From the NCBI GenBank assembly GCA_021502835.1, contig JAKFGP010000058.1, positions 248,001 to 312,000 of the forward strand: a DNA stretch of 64,000 nt, given 5' to 3'. A program made the position numbers and the translations under genes. Positions within the stretch are counted from its first letter, which is position 1. Each line of letters begins with the position of its first letter. Of this stretch, positions 1 through 9,225 are shown piece by piece. Below the pieces are notes generated by a model, which saw only the letters and a program-made list of their open reading frames with translations, was not told the origin of the DNA and did not search any database. This DNA comes from Streptomyces thinghirensis. GTDB lineage: Bacteria > Actinomycetota > Actinomycetia > Streptomycetales > Streptomycetaceae.

Positions 1-1
1 G

Positions 2-355
2 CTGCTCCAGACGCTGCGCTCGCACGACCAGTACAACACCACGATCTACGGTCTGGACGACCGTTACCGGGGCATCAGGAACGGCCGCCGGGTCGTCCTG
101 GTCAACCCGGAGGACGCCCGGAGGCTGGACGTCCCGGACGGTTCGTACGTCGACCTGGTCAGCGAGTGGAAGGACGGGGTGGAGCGGCGGGCGCCGGGCT
201 TCCGTGTCGTGCACTATCCGACGGCCCGGGGCTGCGCGGCGGCCTACTACCCGGAGACCAACGTCCTGGTGCCGCTGGACGCCACCGCGGACACCAGTAA
301 CACCCCGGCCAGCAAGTCCGTCGTCGTCCGTCTGGAACAATCGGCGACCGACTGA
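2..355 (+). CDS. FdhF/YdeP-type molybdopterin oxidoreductase, C-terminal end only
   Basis: This is the last 117 codons of a gene that begins outside the window; the open frame runs from base 2 to a TGA at 353-355. The residues match the C-terminal molybdopterin-dinucleotide-binding domain of FdhF/YdeP-family oxidoreductases (formate dehydrogenase alpha-like). Visible family signatures are the QYNTTIYGLDDRYRG segment, the NPEDA..L.V.DG.YVDLVSE beta-barrel stretch, and a final PTARGCAAAYYPETN followed by ADTSNTP. The family uses a bis-MGD molybdenum cofactor in the cytoplasm; the physiological substrate of the YdeP-like branch is not established. The catalytic and Fe-S parts lie upstream, so the exact reaction cannot be assigned. 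Confidence 0.85.
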   Translation: MLQTLRSHDQYNTTIYGLDDRYRGIRNGRRVVLVNPEDARRLDVPDGSYVDLVSEWKDGVERRAPGFRVVHYPTARGCAAAYYPETNVLVPLDATADTSNTPASKSVVVRLEQSATD

Positions 356-370
356 GCGTTTGCTCAGTCG
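349..370 (+). terminator. hairpin overlapping the end of the molybdoenzyme gene
   Basis: A perfect 9-bp stem (CGACTGAGC / GCTCAGTCG) with a GTTT loop spans the stop codon of the molybdopterin oxidoreductase gene. It lies before the next gene at 434, so it probably ends the upstream transcript. No U-run follows, as is usual in Streptomyces. Confidence 0.5.
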
Positions 371-433
371 AGCCGACGGCCGCACCGGCCGGCCGGCGAC
401 TCAGGCAGACGGAGTTACGAACGGAGCCGGCCC

Positions 434-922
434 ATGGGCGAGCAGCAGCAGGTGCAGTTCCCGCAGGAGGTCATCGACGAGTACGCCGCGCTCGGCGTCG
501 ACCTGCCCGCGCTCTTCTCCGCCGGGCACCTCGGGACCCGCATGGGCGTCCAGATCCTCGAGGCGTCGGCCGACCGCGTCGTCGGCACCATGCCGGTGGA
601 GGGCAACACCCAGCCGTACGGGCTGCTGCACGGCGGGGCCTCGGCGGTGCTGGCCGAGACGCTCGGGTCGGTCGGCTCGATGCTGCACGGCGGCAGCACC
701 AAGATCGCCGTCGGCGTCGACCTGAACTGCACCCACCACCGCGGGGCCCGCTCCGGCCTCGTCACCGGCGTTGCCACACCGGTGCACCGGGGCCGGTCGA
801 CCGCGACGTACGAGATCGTGATCAGCGACGAGCAGGACCGCCGCGTGTGCACCGCCCGGCTGACCTGCCTGCTGCGGGACGTGAACCCGGGCGACGGGGC
901 GCGGGCCGGCGCGACAGGCTGA
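434..922 (+). CDS. PaaI-family hotdog-fold thioesterase
   Basis: A 162-residue single-domain protein in one intact frame. The hotdog thioesterase signature is clear: a PVEGNTQPYGLLHGG segment around residues 55-70 (HGG is the PaaI/menI-type motif), then ASAVLAETLGS with the conserved acidic residue on the central helix, and a C-terminal beta sheet ending TARLTCLLRD. The family hydrolyses acyl-CoA thioesters such as hydroxyphenylacetyl-CoA or DHNA-CoA; the substrate here is unknown. The ATG at 434 is preceded by ACGGAG about 10 bases upstream. It sits 78 bases after the molybdoenzyme and is followed by a hairpin, so it is probably its own transcription unit. Confidence 0.9.
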   Translation: MGEQQQVQFPQEVIDEYAALGVDLPALFSAGHLGTRMGVQILEASADRVVGTMPVEGNTQPYGLLHGGASAVLAETLGSVGSMLHGGSTKIAVGVDLNCTHHRGARSGLVTGVATPVHRGRSTATYEIVISDEQDRRVCTARLTCLLRDVNPGDGARAGATG

Positions 923-933
923 GCGGCACGCGG

Positions 934-959
934 GCGGCCGGGGGCCCACTCCCGGCCGC
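934..959 (+). terminator. hairpin after the thioesterase gene
   Basis: A perfect 9-bp GC stem (GCGGCCGGG / CCCGGCCGC) with an 8-base loop starts 12 bases after the thioesterase stop codon. It is placed to end that transcript. Confidence 0.5.
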
Positions 960-1101
960 GCCATGCCGCCGGCGCCCGCGCAACGCTGCCGGCGGCCGCA
1001 CACAAGGCCACGTCTCCCTCCCGGCCGCGGGCCCCTGCCACCCACGGCACCCTCCCGGCCACGGCATTGCTCCCGGCCGCCCGGCGCCCTAACTTCAGGG
1101 C

Positions 1102-1565
1102 ATGGGACGGGGAAAGGCCCCCTGCCGGGGGCGGCGGCTCGGCGGTTCCGGTTCGCGCCCGGACTGCTCACCCTCACGCTGACACTGCCGACCGCCGCCC
1201 TGGCGGTCGGGTGCGGCAACTCCGACGCCGAAAGTCCCGGTTCCGGCGACACCGCCCGACCGACCGCATCCGCATCCGCATCCGCATCCGCACAAGGCAG
1301 CCTCTCCCCCGAGGAGTTGTGCACGAGCGCCGTCGGCTACTGGGCACACGAGATACTGGCCGGCAGCACCCCCTACGGCGACTACCAGTCGATGGGACTG
1401 TCCAACGCGCAGTACGACATCCTGCGGGAGGTCGTGGACGCCGCACAGGCCACGAAGCGCGACCAAGGCCCGCGAGTGGCCGAGAAGTCGATCGACCGCC
1501 AGGTACGCGACTCCTGCGCCGATCGCTACCGCGCCGGCGCCCCGAGCGACGGCCCGTGGCAGTGA
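1102..1565 (+). CDS. small lipoprotein-like exported protein, frame broken near start
   Basis: I do not recognise a named family. The likely start is the ATG at 1102 (MGRGKAP). The frame then shifts within the next 40-60 bases into the one holding a hydrophobic signal (RFRFAPGLLTLTLTLPTAA), a lipobox-like AVGC and a low-complexity [10 protein letters not shown] linker. The mature part of about 90 residues has two cysteines, near ELCTSAVGYW and DSCADRY, that could pair. Export and lipid attachment are inferred from this N-terminus. The gene ends at 1565 and overlaps the GTG start of the next gene at 1556, so the two are probably coupled. The (CATCCG)n run encoding the Ser-Ala linker is a local microsatellite. 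Confidence 0.55.
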
Positions 1566-2162
1566 GCGGCACCGGCCCCGTCGAGCCGGGCGAGGGCACC
1601 CACGACCGGGGCGGCCCGGACGCCTCCCAGGCCGTCCGCCCGGCGCCGTGGGCGGCCCGCCCGGTACTACGACCGCCACCGCCGGGCGGTCCTCACCACC
1701 GCCGCGGCCGCCATGACCCTGGCGGGCGGCGGCTATCTGTACGCCAGCCGACCGCAGCCTCCTCCCCCCTCCCCCGCCGCCACACCCTTCCCAGGCGGTC
1801 GACCTCGATTACCTGGACGCGGTGCCCGCCCCCGGCGACGACTTCAGTTTCGCGGTGCGGCTGAGCGTGCGGTCCGGCCCGCCCGTCACCGTGACACGAC
1901 TCGACCAGCCCTACGCCGGTATCTCGATGACCGCGTCACCCGCCGCGCCTTTCCAGACAAAGGCGCATTCCGCCCGCAAGATCATCGTCACTCTTCGGGT
2001 GACGGAATGCGCAAAAGCGCCGCGAACCTCGCACTCCCTTTCCTGCATGTAACGCTGCGTAATACGCGCGCAATACAAGCCCACAGTTTCATCCTGGGGA
2101 CGCACTATGCGCAGGACCTCTCCCACGCCCTCGAGGTCGCCTGCAGCAACGAATCCAGGTAA
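1556..2162 (+). CDS. membrane-anchored or Tat-signal hypothetical protein, three frame changes
   Basis: The reconstructed protein starts at the GTG at 1556 (VAVSGTGPVEPGEG). It has a cytoplasmic stretch with two arginine-rich patches, one hydrophobic segment (AVLTTAAAAMTLAGGGYLY, about residues 55-75), a proline-rich linker, and an exported domain of about 110 residues beginning near 1792 (AVDLDYLDAVPAPGDDFSF). The frame changes near 1665, 1790 and 2025, and the last part (RNLALPFLHVTLRN) closes at 2162. Streptomyces genomes often label such proteins 'Tat pathway signal sequence domain protein'. I cannot assign a function. The four-codon overlap with the upstream lipoprotein gene suggests co-expression. 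Confidence 0.5.
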
Positions 2163-2450
2163 TCACCAAAACGCCCCAGACGCCTGAACACGGGCCGCCG
2201 GTCCTGCAAGTTCTCACCATGCGGACAGGGCGAATCGGACGGAATTCCGCGGTTCTTCCCAGCCAGTACCGCTCTGCATTACCTCGTGTCATAACAAGAG
2301 CGTCACAGCATGAGTCAGACCCTCCTCCACGTTCCCCACACACGCTTAGAGTCACGGCCAGTCACCGCGCCGTCCGGATTGTCACTCCGGCCCAGCGCTC
2401 GACTCGGCCGCCTCCACGGGGAAGCGGCTGTGCCAGGGAAAGGACTGATC
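2163..2450. other. intergenic region upstream of livK
   Basis: This stretch between the hypothetical protein and livK holds no supported gene. It should contain the livK promoter and leader. I cannot pick a convincing -35/-10 pair. The only clear element is the ribosome-binding site AAAGGAC about 8 bases before the GTG at 2451. Confidence 0.5.
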
Positions 2451-3691
2451 GTGCGTCAACGTTCGCTCATCGCCATCACCGCCGCTCTGGCGGCGGGAGC
2501 ACTCACCCTCACCGCCTGCGGCTCGGCGCGACGACGACGGCGGCTCGGACTCCGGCAACGGCGGCGGCGGTGGCACCACCGTCGTCATCGGCGTCGACGC
2601 CCCGCTGACCGGCGACCTGTCCGCGCTGGGCCTCGGTATCAAGAACTCGGTGGACCTCGCGGCCAAGACCGCCAACAAGGACAAGCACGTAGAGGGCATA
2701 ACCTTCAAGGTCGAAGCCCTCGACGACCAGGGTCAGCCCTCCGTGGGCCAGCAGAACGCCAGCCAGTTCGTCGCCAACGACAAGGTCCTCGGCGTCGTCG
2801 GCCCGCTGAACTCCTCGGTCGGCGAGTCCATGCAGCAGGTCTTCGAGTCCGGCAACATGGCCCTGGTCTCCCCCGGCCAACACCGGCCCCTCGCTGACCC
2901 AGGGCCCGGACTGGCGCACCGAGAAGAAGCGCCCGTTCAAGACCTACTTCCGCACCGCGACCACCGACGCCATCCAGGGTCCGTTCGCCGCGCAGTACGT
3001 CTTCAACGACTTCAAGAAGACGAAGGCCTTCGTCATCGACGACAAGAAGACCTACGGCGCGGGCCTCGCCGGCACCTTCACCGACGAGTTCAAGAAGCTC
3101 GGCGGCAAGGTCGTCGGTACCGAGCACATCAACCCGGACACGAGGACTTCTCCGCGGTCGCCACCAAGGTCAAGAACTCGGGCGCCGACGTCGTCTACTA
3201 CGGCGGCGAATACCCGCAGGCCGGCCCGCTCAGCAAGCAGATCAAGAGCACCGGCGCCAAGATTCCGCTGGTCGGCGGTGACGGCATCTACAGCGCCGAC
3301 TTCATCAAGCTCGCCGGCGCCAGCGGTACCGGTGACCTGGCCACCTCCGTCGGCGCGCCCGTCGAGGAACTGCCCTCCGCCAAGGAATTCGTCGCCAACT
3401 ACAAGGCCGCGGGCTACAAGGAGCCCTTCGAGGCCTACGGCGGCTACTCCTACGACTCCGCCTGGGCCATCATCGAGGCCGTCAAGACGGTCGTCGAGAA
3501 GAACGACGGCAAGCTCCCCCGACGACGCCCGGGGCCAGGTCGTCGAGGCCATGCAGAACGTCTCCTTCGACGGAGTGACCGGCAAGGTCTCCTTCGACGA
3601 GTTCGGTGACGCCACCAACAAGCAGCTGACCGTGTACGCCGTCGAGAACGGCGACTGGAAGGCCGTGAAGTCCGGCACCTACACCGGCTGA
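2451..3691 (+). CDS. livK: branched-chain amino-acid ABC transporter, substrate-binding lipoprotein
   Basis: LivK-type periplasmic-binding-fold lipoprotein of about 410 residues that captures leucine, isoleucine, valine or related amino acids outside the membrane and hands them to LivHM. The GTG start is followed by a signal peptide and lipobox LTAC (cysteine at about residue 24), then a Gly/Ser/Asp linker. The Peripla_BP_6 domain opens with VVIGVDAPLTGDLSALG and contains VVGPLNSSVG, YFRTATTD, DDKKTYGAGL and YGGYSYDSAWA. Single-base frame changes lie near 2525, 2878, 3140 and 3522; the protein is otherwise complete. It is the first gene of livKHMGF and is separated from livH by a hairpin, which would let the binding protein be made in excess. 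Confidence 0.93.
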
Positions 3692-3723
3692 GTCGTCCGA
3701 CGAGACACCCGCACCACCAGCAG

Positions 3724-3759
3724 CCGCGCGGGGCGCTGTTCCACAGGCGCCCCGCGCGG
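3724..3759 (+). terminator. attenuating hairpin between livK and livH
   Basis: A perfect 13-bp stem (CCGCGCGGGGCGC / GCGCCCCGCGCGG) with a 10-base loop lies 33 bases after the livK stop and 52 bases before livH. Within a transporter operon such a hairpin commonly acts as a partial terminator or as a 3' stabiliser of the binding-protein mRNA; which one applies here is inference. Confidence 0.7.
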
Positions 3760-3811
3760 ACTCACACCCGGCCACATCGGTCGAACATCCGAACCTCTCG
3801 GAGGACATGCG

Positions 3812-4747
3812 GTGAACGAACTGCCGCAGCAGCTGGTCAACGGCCTGCTACTGGGATCCATGTACGGGCTGATCGCCATTGGCTACACGATGGTCTACGG
3901 CATCGTCCAGCTCATCAACTTCGCCCACGGCGAGATCTTCGAGGACCGGCGCCTTCGGCGCGCTCACGGTCTACATCTACATCCTGCCCGACGGCACCTC
4001 CATGCTGATCGCCCTGCCCCTGATGATCCTCGGCGCAGTGATCGTCTCGGTGACCGTCGCCATCGGGGCTGAACGTTTCGCCTACCGCCCCCTGCGCGGT
4101 GGCCCCCGCCTCGCCCCGCTCATCACCGCCATCGGCCTCTCCCTCGCCCTCCAACAGGCGATCTGGGCCTGGTACCCCCGACGCGAAGTCCGCCCGCACC
4201 TTCCCCCAGATCGAGGGCGGCCCCTTCCACATCGGCGGCGTCACCCTGCAGACCGGCAGCATCTTCCTGCTCATCGCCGCCCCCGTCAGCATGGCCTTCC
4301 CTCGGCTACTTCGTCATGAAGACCCGCACCGGACGCGGCATGCAGGCCACCGCCCAGGACCCCGACACCGCCAAGCTGATGGGCGTCAACACCGACCGCA
4401 TCATCGTGATCGCGTTCGCCCTCGGCGCCGTGTTCGCCGCCATCGGCGGAGTCGCCTACGGCCTGGAGTACGGCCACGTCGACTTCAAGATGGGCTTCAT
4501 CCTCGGCCTGAAGGCCTTCACCGCGCCGTGCTCGGCGGCATCGGCAACATCTACGGCGCCATGATCGGCGGTGTCGTCCTCGGCATCGCCGAAACCCTGG
4601 CCACCGCCTACATCGGCGACATCCCCGGCCTCGGCCAGGTTCGGCAGCCAGTCCTGGGCGGACGTCTGGGCCTTCATCCTCCTCATCCTTGTGCTGTTGT
4701 TCAGGCCACAGGGCCTGCTCGGCGAGCGCGTCGCGGACAGGGCGTGA
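3812..4747 (+). CDS. livH: branched-chain amino-acid ABC transporter permease LivH
   Basis: Integral membrane permease of about 310 residues that pairs with LivM to form the import channel. The GTG start (VNELPQQLVNGLLLG) follows GGAGG at 3799-3803. Family hallmarks are MYGLIAIGYTMVYGIVQLINFAHGE in the first helices, GRGMQATAQDP with TAKLMGVN (the EAA-like loop that docks the ATPases), VLGGIGNIYGAMIGG, and a closing LLFRPQGLLGERVADRA. Several single-base indels (near 3943, 4180, 4303, 4530 and 4640) break the frame, but every expected segment is present and in order. It stops at 4747, five bases before livM. Confidence 0.9.
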
Positions 4748-4752
4748 CACCG

Positions 4753-6576
4753 ATGACCACACAAACCACCGAGAAGACCCCGAACACCCCCGCCACCGGC
4801 GCGGCGACCGGCCTCATCGGCATCCCACCGCACCTCGGACGCGCCCTCGCCACCGGCGGCGGCCTCCTCACCATCGTCTCCACGTTCCTCGCCTGGACCT
4901 GGACCGCCGCCTTCCCCGGCGACCTCACCGTCTACGGCTACCCGGGCGGCCTCCAGGTCCTCGTCCTCATCGGCGGCGCCCTCACCACCCCTCTCCGGCC
5001 TCTCCTCCTACGGCGTCAAAGGCCTCCGCTGGCTCACCCCCGCCGGCGCCGACGCCGCACTGAGGTTCGCCGCACTCGCCACCTTCGCGACCACCTGGTA
5101 CACCGTCCTCGCCATCAGCCTCCAGCTCGGCGGCCTGGTCAACCTCGAACCCGGCGCCTACATCGCGGCGATCGTCACCCTCACAGCCCTCCTCGGCGCC
5201 CTCGCGCTCCCCTTCGAGCGCCCCGCACCCGACCCCATCGACCCCGACGAGACCGGCTGGAGCCTCGCCAAGCACCGCGCGGGCCACGGCTGGCAGACCG
5301 TCAAGGCCGCCTTCGCCGCCGGCGAGCCCGGCCCCGTACGCGCCCCGCCCTCCTACGCCGAGATCCTCATCATCGTCGCGCTCCTCGCCGTCTGCCTCAC
5401 CGTCTTCACCTACGGCATCGGCACTGAGTACGACGAACTCTTCGTCGGCTTCCTGATCACGGCCGGGTTCGGCTTCGCAGCCGCCCACAAGGCGGGCCTC
5501 ATCCGCCAGGCCACCCAGATCACCGCACGGCACCAGACCATCACCATCTGGGGCGCCTTCGTCGCCGCGGCACTGTTCCCCTTCACCCAGACCGACGACC
5601 AGTACGCCACCATCGGCGTCTACATCCTGATCTTCGCCACCGTCGCCCTGGGCTCAACATCGTCGTCGGCCTCGCCGGCCTCCTCGACCTCGGCTACGTC
5701 GCCTTCCTCGGCGTCGGCGCCTACGCCGCAGCCCTGGTCTCCGGCTCGCCCAGCTCCCCCTTCGGCGTCCACTTCCCCTTCTGGGCCGCCGTCCTGGTCG
5801 GCGCCGCCGCCTCACTGATCTTCGGCGTACTGATCGGCGCCCCGACCCTGCGGCTGCGCGGTGACTACCTCGCCATCGTGACCCTCGGCTTCGGAGAGAT
5901 CTTCCGCATCGCCGTCCTCAACATGGACGGCACCTCCGGACCCGACATCACCAACGGCTCCAACGGCATCTCGGCCGTGCCGGACCCGAAGATCCTCGGA
6001 TTCGACCTCGGCGCCCGGCACGACATCCTCGGCGTCACCATCGGCCGGTTCGCCAACTACTTCTTCCTGATGCTGATCATCACCGCCGTCGTCGTCCTGG
6101 TCTTCCGACGCAGCAGCGACTCCCGCATCGGCCGGGCCTGGGTCGCCATCCGCGAGGACGAGACCGCCGCCCTCGCCATGGGCATCAACGGCTTCCGCGT
6201 CAAACTGATCGCGTTCGCCGTCGGCGCCGCCCTCGCCGGCCTCGCCGGCACCGTCCAGGCACACGTCACCTACACCGTGACCCCCGAGCAGTACCTCTTC
6301 GCCGGTACGACACCGCCCAACTCCGCGTTCCTGCTCGCCGCGGTCGTCCTCGGCGGCATGGGCACCATCGGCGGCCCCCTCCTCGGCGCCGCACTGCTCT
6401 TCCTCATCCCCAACAAGCTCCAGTTCCTCGGCGACTACCAGCTCCTCGCCTTCGGACTCGCGCTCGTCCTGCTCATGCGGTTCCGACCCGAAGGCCTCAT
6501 CCCCAACCGGCGCCGCCAACTGGAATTCCACGACAAGGCTGAAGCGCCCGCAGTCCTCGGCAAGACAGGGGCCTGA
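4753..6576 (+). CDS. livM: branched-chain amino-acid ABC transporter permease LivM, N-terminally extended
   Basis: Second membrane permease of the Liv importer. The C-terminal two-thirds is canonical LivM: GLNIVVGLAGLLDLGYVAF, GAPTLRLRGDYLAIVTLGFGE, the docking loop AWVAIREDETAALAMGIN, VVLGGMGTIGGPLLGA and LMRFRPEGLIPNRRR. At about 607 residues it is roughly twice the length of E. coli-type permeases, because about 290 residues of additional membrane segments and a loop precede the core. Frame changes lie near 4988 and 5652. It follows livH by 5 bases and precedes livG by 5 bases, so the operon is tight. The ATG at 4753 is the only start compatible with that spacing. Confidence 0.9.
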
Positions 6577-6581
6577 CCACC

Positions 6582-7501
<920 letters not shown>

Positions 7502-7505
<4 letters not shown>

Positions 7506-8226
7506 CCGCACTGCTCGAGGTCGAGGACCTCCGCGTCGCCTACGGCAAGATCGAAGCCGTCAAAGGCATCTCCTTCAAAGTCGACGCCGGCGAAGTCGTC
7601 ACCCTCATCGGCACCAACGGCGCCGGCAAAACCACCACCCTGCGCACCCTCTCCGGCCTCCTCAAGCCGGTCGGCGGACAGATCAAGTTCGGCGGCAAGT
7701 CGCTCAAGAAGGTCCCCGCACACCAGGTCGTCTCCCTGGGGCTCGCCCACTCCCCGAGGGCCGGCACATCTTCCCCCGCATGACCATCGAGGACAACCTC
7801 CGCCTCGGCGCCTTCCTCCGCAACGACAAACCAGGCATCGAGAAGGACATCCAGCGCGCCTACGACCTCTTCCCCATCCTCGGCGAACGCCGGAAGCAGG
7901 CCGCGGGCACCCTCTCCGGCGGCGAACAGCAAATGCTCGCCATGGGCCGCGCCCTGATGTCCCAGCCCAAACTGCTCATGCTCGACGAACCCTCCATGGG
8001 CCTCTCACCGATCATGATGCAGAAGATCATGACGACGGTCGCCGAGCTGAAATCCCAGGGCACCACCATCCTGCTCGTCGAGCAGAACGCCCAGGCCGCC
8101 CTCTCCCTCGCCGACCACGGCCACGTCATGGAAGTCGGCAACATCGTCCTGTCCGGCAGCGGACAGGACCTCCTCCACGACGAATCGGTCCGCAAGGCCT
8201 ACCTCGGCGAGGACTGGAGCCGGTAG
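7502..8226 (+). CDS. livF: branched-chain amino-acid ABC transporter ATP-binding protein LivF
   Basis: Second ATPase of the Liv importer, about 241 residues. Walker A is GTNGAGKTT (residues 37-45), the signature is LSGGEQQMLAMGRAL, Walker B is LLMLDEPSMGLSP, and the switch histidine is replaced by the LVEQN typical of LivF. One frame change near 7753 sits in a C run: adding one C restores HSPEGRHIFPRMT. It starts inside the livG stop (ATGA) and ends 9 bases before a terminator hairpin, so it closes the operon. Confidence 0.93.
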
Positions 8227-8235
8227 CCCCACGAC

Positions 8236-8269
8236 GAGGCCCGCGCCCCCCAGTGGGGACGCGGGCCTC
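8236..8269. terminator. bidirectional terminator between livF and the ANTAR regulator
   Basis: A perfect 10-bp outer stem (GAGGCCCGCG / CGCGGGCCTC), extended inside by C-run/G-run pairing (CCCCC AGT GGGG), lies between two convergent genes. It can serve livF on the plus strand and the response regulator gene on the minus strand. Confidence 0.8.
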
Positions 8270-8286
8270 GCGCACGCTCCGGGGCC

Positions 8287-8943
8287 TCAGCCCTTGGACG
8301 CCTTCTTCTCCTCGGCGTCCTGAATGACCGCCTCGGCCACCTGCTGCATCGACATCCGCCGGTCCATCGACGTCTTCTGAATCCACCGGAACGCCGCCGG
8401 CTCCGTCAGGCCGTACTCCGTCTGCAACACCGACTTCGCCCGGTCCACCAGCTTCCGGGTCTCGAGCCGCAGACTGAGGTCCGCGACCTCCTTCTCCAGC
8501 GCCTTCAGCTCCGTGAACCGCGAGACGGCCATCTCGATCGCCGGAACGACGTCACTCTTGCTGAACGGCTTCACCAGATACGCCATCGCACCGGCGTCCC
8601 GGGCACGCTCCACCGGGTCGCGCTGCGAGAACGCGGTCAGCATCAGCACCGGCGCGATGCTCTCCTCGGCGATCTTCTCGGCCGCGGAGATACCGTCCAG
8701 CTTGGGCATCTTCACATCGAGGATCACCAGGTCGGGCCTGTGCTCCCGGGCCAGCTCCACGGCCTGCTCACCGTCACCGGCCTCACCGACGACGGAGTAC
8801 CCCTCCTCCTCCAGCATCTCTTTGAGATCCAGCCGGATCAGGGCCTCGTCCTCGGCGATGACAACACGGGTCGTCAGCGGAGGCACGTGCGACTGGTCGT
8901 CTTCGGGCACGTCTACGGGCTGGGGCGACTCGGGGGCGGTCAC
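8287..8943 (-). CDS. pdtaR: response regulator with RNA-binding ANTAR domain (PdtaR type)
   Basis: A 218-residue two-domain regulator in one frame. Residues 25-140 are a CheY receiver: acidic pocket EDEA, phosphoacceptor Asp76 in LVILDVKMP, Thr in MLTAF, and Lys in VKPFSKSD. Residues about 150-210 form an ANTAR domain (LETRKLVDRAKSVLQ, then EPAAFRWIQKTSMDRRMSMQQVA). ANTAR proteins bind paired hexaloops in RNA to prevent termination; mycobacterial PdtaR pairs with the kinase PdtaS. No kinase gene is adjacent here. The GTG at 8943 is chosen because GAGGAG lies 6-8 bases upstream on this strand. It is convergent with livF and shares its terminator. The specific symbol rests on domain order and local synteny rather than a search. 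Confidence 0.88.
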   Translation of the reverse strand: MTAPESPQPVDVPEDDQSHVPPLTTRVVIAEDEALIRLDLKEMLEEEGYSVVGEAGDGEQAVELAREHRPDLVILDVKMPKLDGISAAEKIAEESIAPVLMLTAFSQRDPVERARDAGAMAYLVKPFSKSDVVPAIEMAVSRFTELKALEKEVADLSLRLETRKLVDRAKSVLQTEYGLTEPAAFRWIQKTSMDRRMSMQQVAEAVIQDAEEKKASKG

Positions 8944-9044
8944 GTGGGGCTCCTCGTTCGGGGCAGGGGCACTGCTGACAAGAGCCTACCTAGCTGCGGT
9001 AAGGTGGACGCGCGGAGGGTGAGGGGAAACCTTCGATTCCGCGG

Positions 9045-9119
9045 GCCCCGGTAGCCCAATTGGCAGCAGGCAATGGATTCAAAACCCATACAGTGTCGGT
9101 TCGAGTCCGACCCGGGGCA
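9045..9119 (+). tRNA. tRNA-Leu, anticodon CAA, short variable arm
   Basis: The acceptor stem GCCCCGG / CCGGGGC, D-arm GCC...GGC with an AATTGGCAGCA loop, anticodon loop TTCAAAA with anticodon CAA, and T-arm GTCGG TTCGAGT CCGAC fold as a tRNA; the 3' CCA is not encoded. The variable loop is only about 5 bases, unlike class II leucine tRNAs, so the amino-acid identity rests on the anticodon. The base of the anticodon stem is an A-C mismatch (ATGGA / CCCAT), and the D-loop looks one base long; both could be sequencing errors. Its own terminator follows at 9151. Confidence 0.88.
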
Positions 9120-9150
9120 CTTTTCCTTGTTTTCCAAGGTTGCCGTCACC

Positions 9151-9188
9151 AAGTGGATGTCCACGTTCTCGTGAACATCCACTTTTTA
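9151..9188 (+). terminator. rho-independent terminator for the tRNA gene
   Basis: A 10-bp stem (AAGTGGATGT / ACATCCACTT) with a 14-base loop is followed directly by TTTTTA. This is a textbook terminator, uncommon in its U-run for Streptomyces, 31 bases after the tRNA. Confidence 0.85.
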
Positions 9189-9225
9189 CTGTGTGTCGCT
9201 GCGGCCATCGCCACAGGATGGCCGC

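Noticed and set aside
9045..9200. The tRNA as an integration site of a mobile island
   Set aside because: No integrase, excisionase or direct repeat of the tRNA 3' end is visible, and pyk follows right after the LAGLIDADG gene.
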